NCBI GenBank assembly: GCA_024280945.1
Contig: JAMXLO010000032.1
Location: forward strand, 1-64,000
Origin: Acetobacteraceae bacterium
GTDB taxonomy: Bacteria > Pseudomonadota > Alphaproteobacteria > Acetobacterales > Acetobacteraceae
Direction of reading: 5' to 3'
Length of the DNA stretch: 64,000 nt
Both the position numbers and the translations under genes were made by a program. Below, one piece after another: positions 10,815 to 17,763 of the stretch. Numbering within the stretch: position 1 is the first letter of the stretch; each line of letters begins with the position of its first letter. Under the pieces are notes generated by a model that saw only the letters and a program-made list of their open reading frames with translations, made no database searches and was not told the origin of the DNA.

Positions 10815-13378
10815 TGCTCGCCTTGCGGCTGGCGAGGCGGGAGCTGCGCGGCGGCGTCCATGGGCTCTGGATTGTGCTCCTGTGCCTTGCCCTCGGGGTC
10901 GCCGTAATCGCCGCGGTCGGCTCGCTGCGTGCCGCAACGGAGCGCGGCCTCGCGGAAAACGGCCGGCGCATACTTGGCGGAGATCTGGAGATCGACAGTG
11001 GCTCGCAGCCATTGCCTGAGGCGCTGCGCGACTGGCTCCGCGCCCGTGGCGCAAAACTGTCCGACGTTGTGCAGATGCGATCGATGCTGCTCGCGTCCAG
11101 TGGCGAGCGACAGCTCGTCGAGTTGAAGGCCGTGGACGCCGCCTGGCCCCTGGTCGATGACGCAGTCACGAAGGTGCCGCAGCAAACGTCCCCTCCCCCC
11201 GCCCTCGCGGGAGGTGCCCGCCCCGGACTTGATCCGGGGGGGCAGGGGGTGGGAGTATCTGTCGCCACGCTCCTCGCCGGCCACGGTCTGCTGGCTGAGC
11301 AGGTCGTACTTGATCGCCTCAATGTCCGCGCCGGCGATACGGTCCGGCTGGGAAATGCCGACTTTGTCGTCCGCGGCGCCCTGGTATCGGAACCCGACCG
11401 CGTCGCCGCTCCGCTGATCCTGGGTCCGCGGGTTCTGATCAGCCTGGACGATTTGCCTTCCACCGGCCTGGTCGTTCCCGGCTCCATCGTCCGCTACGCG
11501 GTCCGGGCCACTGCGCCCGTTCCAGCCGCCGTCATCGCGGCCGTGCCTCAGGCGTTTCCCAACCAAGGGTGGCGCATTCGCGATCCCCACAATGCCGCAC
11601 CGGGCGTGATGCGCTTCATCGACCAGACCAGCCTGTTCATGACACTCGTTGGTCTGACCTCGCTGTTGGTCGGCGGTATCGGCGTGGCCAATGGCGTGCG
11701 CGCCTGGCTCGACGCGCGCGCCCGTACCATCGCCACACTCCGCTGCCTCGGCGCTTCCGCCGGTCTGGTTCTCGCCGTCTGCCTGCTGCAGGTCATGGCG
11801 CTCGCGCTGGCCGGCATCACCCTTGGGGTGGTTGCCGGCGCGTTTGGCCCCATCGCCCTGGCCGGCCGGTTGCGGGACGTCCTGCCCGTGCCGCCGGTCC
11901 TCGGTCTCTACCCCGGGCCGCTTTTGCTCGGTGCGACCTATGGGCTGCTGACGGCACTGGCCTTCTCGCTGTGGCCGCTTGGTCGGGCGGCGCGCACTCC
12001 TGGCGCCGCGCTGTTTCGCGACACGCTGCTGCCAGAGCGGCCGCGGCTTCCGCCTCGGGTGCTGCTCGCCACCGCCGTGCTTGCCGCCGGCCTTGTCGGG
12101 CTGACGATTGCGGCCGCCCAGGACCGCCGTTTCGCGCTCTGGTTCTGCCTCGCGGCCTTTGGCGCGCTGTTGCTCTTCCGTCTCGGCGGCAGCTTGGTGA
12201 TGCTGGCCGCGCGGGCGGTTTCGTGGCAGGGCAGTGGTCCGGTGCGGCTAGGGTTGGGCAACCTGCACCGGCCCGGTGCTTCAACGCCGCTGATGCTGGT
12301 CTCGGTCGGGCTCGGTCTGTCCACTCTGGCTGCGGTTGCCCTGCTGGAAGGCAATGTGCAGCGAGAGATCGCGGAACAGCTACCGGCGAATGCCCCCAGT
12401 TTCTTCTTCGTCGATATTCAGAACAACCAGTTGCCCCAGTTCGAAGCGCTTGTGCGGAGGCAGCCGGGCGTGCAGGACCTGCGGCAGGTCCCGAGCCTGC
12501 GGGCACGGATCGTGACGGTGAATGGCGTGCCGGCCGACCAGGTGCGCGCCACTGACGAAACGGCCTGGGCATTGCGCGGCGACCGCGGCCTGACCTACGC
12601 CGCCACGCCGCCGCCTGGCACGCGTTTGGTGGCGGGGAGTTGGTGGCCAGCCGACTACGATGGGCCGCCGCTGGTGTCGCTCGACGCGAATCTTGCGCGC
12701 GGCTGGAATGTGCATATCGGCGATACCATCCGGGTGAATGTGCTTGGTCGTGACCTGGACCTGAAGGTCGCCAGCCTGCGGGATATCGCGTGGCAGACCT
12801 TGTCCCTTAACTTCACTCTGGTGGCGAGCCCGGGTCTGCTGCAACACGCACCGCACACACACATAGCCACGGTTCGAGCCGCAGCGTCCGATCAGGGCCG
12901 GTTGCTCCGCGCCGTGACCGATGCACTGCCGAACGTCACCGGCATCCGTGTGGAGGATGTACTGGCCGCCGTGGCCGCACTGCTGGGGCAAGTTGCTGCC
13001 GCGCTGACGGCGACCGGGTCGCTCACCCTGGCAGTGGGCGTACTTGTTCTGGCTGGAGCGGTTGCCGCCGGCCAACGCCGCCGCGTCCATCAGGCTGTCA
13101 TCCTAAGGACGCTTGGCGCGACGGGTCGGCAGATCCGTACGGCCTGGATGGTGGAATTTGGCGTACTCGGCATTGCTGCCGGATTGATGGCAGCAATGGT
13201 GGGCAGCCTGGCCAGTTTTGGTATCGCCCACTGGCTCATGCATATTGATTGGGTGGTTTTGCCCGAGACGTTGGCCGGGACCCTGATCGGCGCCCTCGCC
13301 ATGATGCTCGGGTTCGGTTATGTTGCTATTGCGGCCGCGCTGCGTGCCAAGCCGGCACCGATGCTGCGGAACGAGTGA
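10793..13378 (+). CDS. FtsX-like permease, YbbP family, with an in-frame palindromic insert
   Basis: Inner-membrane permease of 861 residues, partner of the ATPase upstream. There is one N-terminal membrane segment (residues 25-45), a periplasmic domain, a central membrane block (about 280-480) and a C-terminal FtsX block (about 725-850, 'RRVHQAVILRTLGATGRQI'). MacB/YbbP permeases of this length drive mechanotransmission or lipid/enzyme export rather than simple solute import. Around residues 131-153 the protein has a low-complexity stretch (SPPPALAGGARPGLDPGGQG) encoded by a GC-rich palindromic DNA element, apparently inserted in frame into the first periplasmic domain. Reading frame and downstream domains stay intact. 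Confidence 0.9.
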   Translation: MRHPSGLMLALRLARRELRGGVHGLWIVLLCLALGVAVIAAVGSLRAATERGLAENGRRILGGDLEIDSGSQPLPEALRDWLRARGAKLSDVVQMRSMLLASSGERQLVELKAVDAAWPLVDDAVTKVPQQTSPPPALAGGARPGLDPGGQGVGVSVATLLAGHGLLAEQVVLDRLNVRAGDTVRLGNADFVVRGALVSEPDRVAAPLILGPRVLISLDDLPSTGLVVPGSIVRYAVRATAPVPAAVIAAVPQAFPNQGWRIRDPHNAAPGVMRFIDQTSLFMTLVGLTSLLVGGIGVANGVRAWLDARARTIATLRCLGASAGLVLAVCLLQVMALALAGITLGVVAGAFGPIALAGRLRDVLPVPPVLGLYPGPLLLGATYGLLTALAFSLWPLGRAARTPGAALFRDTLLPERPRLPPRVLLATAVLAAGLVGLTIAAAQDRRFALWFCLAAFGALLLFRLGGSLVMLAARAVSWQGSGPVRLGLGNLHRPGASTPLMLVSVGLGLSTLAAVALLEGNVQREIAEQLPANAPSFFFVDIQNNQLPQFEALVRRQPGVQDLRQVPSLRARIVTVNGVPADQVRATDETAWALRGDRGLTYAATPPPGTRLVAGSWWPADYDGPPLVSLDANLARGWNVHIGDTIRVNVLGRDLDLKVASLRDIAWQTLSLNFTLVASPGLLQHAPHTHIATVRAAASDQGRLLRAVTDALPNVTGIRVEDVLAAVAALLGQVAAALTATGSLTLAVGVLVLAGAVAAGQRRRVHQAVILRTLGATGRQIRTAWMVEFGVLGIAAGLMAAMVGSLASFGIAHWLMHIDWVVLPETLAGTLIGALAMMLGFGYVAIAAALRAKPAPMLRNE
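11186..11256. repeat. GC-rich palindromic element inside the YbbP-like permease gene
   Basis: The segment begins CGTCCCCTCCCCCCGCCCTC and ends in GGCAGGGGGTGGGAG. It has an outer inverted pairing (TCCCCTCCCCCCGCC against GGCAGGGGGTGGGA) and an inner perfect one (CCCCGGA, 5-nt loop, TCCGGGG). This composition is unlike the flanking coding sequence and typical of intergenic interspersed palindromes. It keeps the reading frame and encodes the proline/glycine-rich stretch at residues 131-153 of the permease. Confidence 0.72.
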
Positions 13379-13502
13379 AAGCCACCGGTTCCCCTGATGG
13401 GTTACCGAGCTTTCATTACCGAACTGGCTTGAACCCTCCCGGCCGATCTCCAAATTCCGAGATCGACGGACAACCAGCCTGAAAGGGCAAACGAGGAAAA
13501 CC

Positions 13503-14273
13503 ATGGCCTTCAGTCCCGACTACCGGACCTACCCGCGGGCATCGGCTGCGACGACCGCAGCGGTCCTGGACGCCGGGCTCCGCGCGTACATGCTGCGGGT
13601 CTACAATTGGATGGCGTCCGGTCTGCTGCTGACCGGCATCGTCGCCTTCGCGATCGCCAATACGGATCTGATCAACGCGTTCTATCCCGTCGTGATGACA
13701 CCGATGGGACCGGCGCGGCACGCATCCGTCCTGGCGCTGATCTCGATCTTCGCCCCGCTGGCCTTCGTGCTGGTGCTCAGCATGGGGGTGAACCGGCTTT
13801 CGCACACGACTGCGCAGACGCTGTACTGGCTGTTCTGTGCCGCGATGGGCGCTAGCCTGACCAATATCTTCCTGATCTACACCAGCGAATCGATCGTCCG
13901 CGTGTTCTTCATCACTGCGGCAACATTCGCGGCGATGAGCATCTACGGCTACACGACCAAGGCCGACCTCAGCCGCTTCGGCAGCTTCCTGTTCATGGGG
14001 CTGATCGGCATCATCATCGCTGGCGTGGTGAACATCTTCCTGGCCAGCTCCGCGTTGCAGTTCGCGATCAGCATCATCGGCGTGATCGTCTTCACCGGCT
14101 TGACCGCCTATGACACGCAGCGGATCAAGTCGAGCTATGTGCAGTATGCCTATGCCGAAGGGACCGATGGTGCGGCGAAGCGCGCTGTCTACGACTCGCT
14201 CAGCCTGTACCTGAACTTCATCAACCTGTTCATGCTGCTGCTGCAGTTGCTGGGCAATCGCAACAACAGCTAG
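13503..14273 (+). CDS. Bax inhibitor-1/YccA family membrane protein
   Basis: Integral membrane protein of 256 residues with about seven hydrophobic segments and the family C-terminus: 'FTGLTAYDTQRIKSSY' followed by 'YDSLSLYLNFINLFMLLLQL'. The Asp residues of TAYDTQ and the following helices match the pH-sensing di-aspartyl region described for bacterial TMBIM proteins such as BsYetJ. The N-terminal 30 residues are hydrophilic. The start follows GAGGAAAACC with ATG. The gene is monocistronic, closed by a strong terminator 24 nt downstream. Role in the cell: probably calcium/proton leak or membrane-protease modulation; not specific here. Confidence 0.92.
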   Translation: MAFSPDYRTYPRASAATTAAVLDAGLRAYMLRVYNWMASGLLLTGIVAFAIANTDLINAFYPVVMTPMGPARHASVLALISIFAPLAFVLVLSMGVNRLSHTTAQTLYWLFCAAMGASLTNIFLIYTSESIVRVFFITAATFAAMSIYGYTTKADLSRFGSFLFMGLIGIIIAGVVNIFLASSALQFAISIIGVIVFTGLTAYDTQRIKSSYVQYAYAEGTDGAAKRAVYDSLSLYLNFINLFMLLLQLLGNRNNS

Positions 14274-14296
14274 CGCTCAGCAGCGTCTGTGCTAGC

Positions 14297-14332
14297 AAGG
14301 GCCTCGGGGCAACCCGAGGCCCTTCGCTTTTC
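14297..14332 (+). terminator. Intrinsic terminator after the Bax inhibitor-1 gene
   Basis: Perfect stem AGGGCCTCGGG / CCCGAGGCCCT with a short GCAA-type loop, followed by TCGCTTTT. It ends the transcript before the next gene, whose start lies only 16 nt beyond, so that gene must be transcribed from within this gap or by read-through. Confidence 0.88.
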
Positions 14333-14347
14333 AGGGGGACGCGCAAA

Positions 14348-15100
14348 ATGGCGGCGACGATCGACCTTCCTGCGGCCGGCTACCGCTACATTCCTTTTGC
14401 CTTCCAGTATTCCGGCGGCGTCGAGGCACTGCGGGGCTACCGCATCGAACGGGTACAGTTCTCCCGACCGCTGCCGCTCGCCGAGGGCTTTACCTGGATC
14501 GAGAACTACCTCGGCCGCCAGGGTGTCGCGCTGCTCGGCTTCTGCGCCTGCGAGTTGCGATCGCCGGCCCAGTTCACCGATCAGGGATTTATCGACTTCA
14601 ACCGCCACTACACGGCCACGCTGATGCGATGGGGCGTGATGCAGAATGCAGAAGCCAACCCGGTGGCGCGCAGCAACGTCATCCCCGCACTGCACAAGCC
14701 GGCGGAGCCAAGTTTCCATGCGTTCTGCTTTGCGCGCCGCGCCGACGACAGCGAACCCGGGTCGTTCGTGATTGCCGGCAGCGGCGAGGCCGGCGATGAA
14801 CCGGTCCCATACCCACAGAAGACGGTAAGATATGGCGAGACGAGTGCGGACGCCATGCACGACAAGGCGCTGTTCGTCATCGGCAGGATCGAGCAGCGGT
14901 TGGCTGTGCTGGGAAGAGGCTGGGAACATACCACGGCGACGCAGATCTACAGCGTGCATCCGTTTCCGGCCGAGGAGTTTGTCCGACGCGGCGCGGCGCA
15001 TCATGGACTGGTCTGGCATTTCACCCGGCCACCCGTGCAGGGTCTGGAATTTGAGGTGGACTGCCGCTCAGTGTCGGTGGAGCTCCACGTCAAACCGTAA
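14348..15100 (+). CDS. Uncharacterised protein, CnbZ-like (RidA-fold) candidate
   Basis: A soluble 250-residue protein without signal peptide or membrane segment. Recognisable stretches are 'GGVEALRGYRIERVQFSRPL', 'ALLGFCACELRSPAQFT', 'NPVARSNVIP', 'FVIAGSGEA' and 'HPFPAEEFV'. From memory these resemble a widespread family often annotated as 2-amino-5-chloromuconate deaminase CnbZ, but I cannot verify this, and chloronitrobenzene degradation is not suggested by any neighbour. The start has GGGGGAC upstream of ATG (9 nt). Confidence 0.6.
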   Translation: MAATIDLPAAGYRYIPFAFQYSGGVEALRGYRIERVQFSRPLPLAEGFTWIENYLGRQGVALLGFCACELRSPAQFTDQGFIDFNRHYTATLMRWGVMQNAEANPVARSNVIPALHKPAEPSFHAFCFARRADDSEPGSFVIAGSGEAGDEPVPYPQKTVRYGETSADAMHDKALFVIGRIEQRLAVLGRGWEHTTATQIYSVHPFPAEEFVRRGAAHHGLVWHFTRPPVQGLEFEVDCRSVSVELHVKP

Positions 15101-15117
15101 GCGACGGCTGCCGCCGC

Positions 15118-15918
15118 TTATCGTGCATTCCGTCCGCCGGAGCCGAAGCCTTCGATTGTCCAGACCAATGGTGCCGGGTCGACACGGATCGAGCCTTGCC
15201 GCGCGCGGTCGAAGTCGAGGATCAGCACCAAGGCGCCAGCCCACATGAGCAGCGACAGAACTGACAATATCGCCTGTCTGCTCCCGGTCGAACCCAACTG
15301 ATATCCCATCGCGCCGACCGCGAGGATCGAGCCTGCGAGCAGCGTCCACTCAAGACTCGAAGGGACCCGTGTCGTAAAGGCAAAGCGCTGCGCCAGCGAC
15401 GCGTCGAACATCTCGTTAAGTGCAGCGATCAGTGACGCCGATATCGGCGTCGGCGCACGTCTCGCCAATTCTGTCGCCTTGTTCCACATCTCGGCTTGCA
15501 GGTTGCCGGTCTCGGCAACCGAGGATGGGACTTGGTCCTCGCGCTCTCCTGCTGTGTAGTCCAGGCGCACCTTTGCGTAGTGCTCGATCGCCGTTGCGAT
15601 GGCAGCGCCTTCCGGCTCGCCCACCAGCCGGGCCCGCAGCCATGCGGTTCCGATGGCGTTGGCTTCACGCACCACGAGATCTCTTCGCGCCTCGAAGCGG
15701 CCTTGGGCAAAGCTGATGGTCAGACCCAGCGTGAATGCGAGCAAGGCGAACATGCTCGCAGTGACAGTGGATATACCTGAACGCTGCGCCTCAGAGACCG
15801 TGCGCCGAGCGATATGCCAGCCTTCGAGGCGAAAGCCGGTTTCGCCAGCGAGCGCCAGCACGCCGAACAGGACCGCCCACAGCAGAAGAAGGTTCGTCTC
15901 GACCACAGGCGACAGCAC
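15118..15918 (-). CDS. DUF4239-type (bestrophin-like) membrane protein
   Basis: Membrane protein of 266 residues: two N-terminal helices (about 8-26 and 53-70, 'SMFALLAFTLGLTISFAQGR'), a long soluble middle containing 'RRDLVVREANAIGTAWLRA', and two C-terminal helices (about 190-207 and 215-232). The pattern, including the 'R..L...EANAIGTA' block after helix 2, matches the bestrophin-like DUF4239 family, whose function is unknown. It lies 24 nt downstream of carD on the same strand and may be co-transcribed. Confidence 0.7.
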   Translation of the reverse strand: MLSPVVETNLLLLWAVLFGVLALAGETGFRLEGWHIARRTVSEAQRSGISTVTASMFALLAFTLGLTISFAQGRFEARRDLVVREANAIGTAWLRARLVGEPEGAAIATAIEHYAKVRLDYTAGEREDQVPSSVAETGNLQAEMWNKATELARRAPTPISASLIAALNEMFDASLAQRFAFTTRVPSSLEWTLLAGSILAVGAMGYQLGSTGSRQAILSVLSLLMWAGALVLILDFDRARQGSIRVDPAPLVWTIEGFGSGGRNAR

Positions 15919-15942
15919 GACGATGGTCGCCCTGTCTCGAGC

Positions 15943-16827
15943 TCACACCGTCTTCAAGAAATTCGTCAGCTTGGTCGCCGCGGTCAGCTTGTCGGTCTTG
16001 TCGAGCGCTGCGAGTTCCGCCGCCAGCCGGTCCATCGCAGCTTCGTAGATCTGACGCTCAGAGAAGCTCTGATCTGGCTGACCCGCATTGCGGTGCAGAT
16101 CGCGCACGACCTCGGCGATCGCCAACGGGTCGCCCGAGTTGATCTTTGCCTCGTACTCCTGGGCCCTGCGCGACCACATGGTGCGTTTGATACGCGCCCT
16201 GCCCTTCAGCACGCCCAACGCTTCATCGAACAACTTGCGGGTCGCCAGCTTGCGCAATCCGGCACTGCGCGCCTTGGCGACGGGCACGCGCAGTGTCATC
16301 CGGTTCTCTTCGAACGTGATGTGGATCAGCTCCAGCTTATGGCCGGCGATCTCTTCGATAGCGATCCGTTCGACTTTGCCGACACCATGGGTCGGATACA
16401 CGACGTGATCGCCCTCCACGAAGACTTCAGCCTTCGCTGGTGGCCGCGGCGGAATCCGATCGGGAACCGGAGGCCGCCGATCAACGGTCGGCGCGGCCGG
16501 CGGGGACGCCTCTGCCACTGCCTCGGCGGGAGCGGGGCTTGGCTTCACCACGCGCTCGGGAGGCGCCACCGCGGCCAGAGCAGGCCTGCTCTCCTGCTTC
16601 GGCGGAGCCGCCTTGGCCACAGGAGCCTTGCTCGCGGCCGCAACCTTCGGCTCAGGTCGAGCGACCGGCTTTTCGGTCTCTTTGGCGGCCTTGACCGAAG
16701 CCGTCTTTTTTGCGGCCGCAGCCGCCTGCACCGCCTTGGCGCGGGCCGGAGCCGCGTTTGAAGGAGCCCGGCGACGGGAAGCCGTTGCCTCATGACCCTT
16801 CGTCGCGGTTCGAGCCGATACCTTCAT
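15943..16827 (-). CDS. carD: CarD family transcriptional regulator with long Ala/Pro/Lys-rich N-terminal tail
   Basis: RNA polymerase-interacting regulator. The C-terminal half is a standard CarD module: RNAP-binding Tudor-like part 'FVEGDHVVYPTHGVGKVERI' (from about residue 136), then the helical DNA-contact part with 'RTMWSRRAQEYEAKINSGDP'. The first 130 residues are unusual: a basic, alanine/proline/lysine-rich disordered segment resembling histone H1-like tails. I start at the ATG giving MKVSARTATKG because AGAGGTG lies 7 nt upstream; the GTG three codons earlier overlaps that site. A sigma70-type promoter lies about 160 nt upstream. Confidence 0.92.
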   Translation of the reverse strand: MKVSARTATKGHEATASRRRAPSNAAPARAKAVQAAAAAKKTASVKAAKETEKPVARPEPKVAAASKAPVAKAAPPKQESRPALAAVAPPERVVKPSPAPAEAVAEASPPAAPTVDRRPPVPDRIPPRPPAKAEVFVEGDHVVYPTHGVGKVERIAIEEIAGHKLELIHITFEENRMTLRVPVAKARSAGLRKLATRKLFDEALGVLKGRARIKRTMWSRRAQEYEAKINSGDPLAIAEVVRDLHRNAGQPDQSFSERQIYEAAMDRLAAELAALDKTDKLTAATKLTNFLKTV

Positions 16828-16987
16828 GCCTGACACCTCTTAATGCCGCCCCTCAGTCTCTGCCGTCATATCGGCACCCCAGGCGACCCAGCCAGCCGCA
16901 CCGCACGCCCCGTTCCGAAGGACCGCCTCCTGGGAATGGCGCCGGCTGTCGCAGCTGTCGCGAGGCTGCCGCCGCCCATACAAACTA

Positions 16988-17016
16988 AATATAGCATCAC
17001 ACGCGTGTTACGTCAC
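16988..17016 (-). promoter_or_regulatory. Predicted sigma70-type promoter for carD with a palindrome in the spacer
   Basis: On the minus strand GTGACG (-35) is followed after exactly 17 nt by TATATT (-10). The spacer contains the perfect 10-bp palindrome ACACGCGTGT (16999-17008), a plausible operator. The predicted leader is about 155 nt long. The surrounding bases are noticeably richer in A/T than the rest of the region, as expected for a promoter. Confidence 0.6.
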
Positions 17017-17066
17017 CGGGGAAGCGACGCGACGCAACGCAATGGTCCGACACAATTCCGGTTGAG

Positions 17067-17399
17067 TCAGGGTTTCCCCGGATTCGGCGAGAACTCTTTG
17101 GCCTTGTCGGGCTTCCCCTTCCATTCGTCCGCGTCGGCCGGCGCCTCACCTTTGCGGGTGATATTAGGCCAAAGGGCTGCATAGGTCCGGTTCTGTTCCA
17201 GCCAGTCGGTCGCCCGATCGTCGCTGTCCGGCACGATGGCCTCGGGCGGGCATTCCGGCTCGCACACGCCGCAGTCGATGCATTCGTCCGGATGGATGAC
17301 CAGCATGTTCTCGCCCACATAGAAGCAGTCGACCGGGCAAACCTCGACGCAATCCATGTACTTGCAGCGAATACAGGCTTCGGTGACCACATAGGTCAT
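17067..17399 (-). CDS. fdxA: Seven-iron ferredoxin FdxA (3Fe-4S + 4Fe-4S)
   Basis: A 110-residue ferredoxin. The cysteine pattern matches Azotobacter ferredoxin I shifted by one: Cys9, Cys17 and Cys50 for the 3Fe-4S cluster, and Cys21, Cys40, Cys43 and Cys46 for the 4Fe-4S cluster, with Cys12 and Cys25 as the non-ligand cysteines. The C-terminal extension ends in '[10 protein letters not shown]'. The gene follows the S4-domain gene (54 nt) in a block with carD downstream, an arrangement common in alphaproteobacteria. It is an electron carrier; its partner is not encoded here. Confidence 0.95.
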   Translation of the reverse strand: MTYVVTEACIRCKYMDCVEVCPVDCFYVGENMLVIHPDECIDCGVCEPECPPEAIVPDSDDRATDWLEQNRTYAALWPNITRKGEAPADADEWKGKPDKAKEFSPNPGKP

Positions 17400-17453
17400 G
17401 TGTCAGTCCCCAAGGGCGGCCGGTAAGAGCGGGCGATATGCCGACGATCGGGG

Positions 17454-17753
17454 TCAGGTGCAAGGTCCCGCGGCCGGGTCGCTGATCTCCTCGTACAGCA
17501 TACGTGCCTCGGGGGCGGGTCCCCGCCGCAACGCCAGCGACACAACCCTCACAACCCGCACCGAACCATGGACCGGGACGGTCAGAACATCGCCGATGCG
17601 GAGGCGGGCGTGGGCCTTGTCGGTGGGCTGGCGATTGATCCGGATCGACCCTCGCGCGACCAGCGCGGTGCAGTCGCTGCGCTGCCGCATGAAGCGAGCG
17701 CACCACAGCCACTTGTCCAGCCGCTGCCAGTCGCGATCCTCGGTTTCAGCTAT
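17454..17753 (-). CDS. S4-domain RNA-binding protein (HslR-like), apparently with an AUA start
   Basis: Small (99 residue) S4 protein. The core 'RLDKWLWCARF', 'CTALVARGSIRINRQ' and 'RLRIGDVLTV' match the ribosome-associated heat-shock/HslR group that recognises stalled 50S-tRNA complexes. The first ATG of the frame (17690) lies after the obligatory RLDKWLW helix, so translation must start earlier. Upstream of it the frame is open to a TGA (the helicase stop) but has no ATG, GTG or TTG. The only well-placed codon is ATA at 17751-17753, 6 nt after GAGGAG. I call the start there. The gene follows the helicase by 10 nt. Confidence 0.8.
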   Translation of the reverse strand: MAETEDRDWQRLDKWLWCARFMRQRSDCTALVARGSIRINRQPTDKAHARLRIGDVLTVPVHGSVRVVRVVSLALRRGPAPEARMLYEEISDPAAGPCT

Positions 17754-17763
17754 GGCAGTCTCC

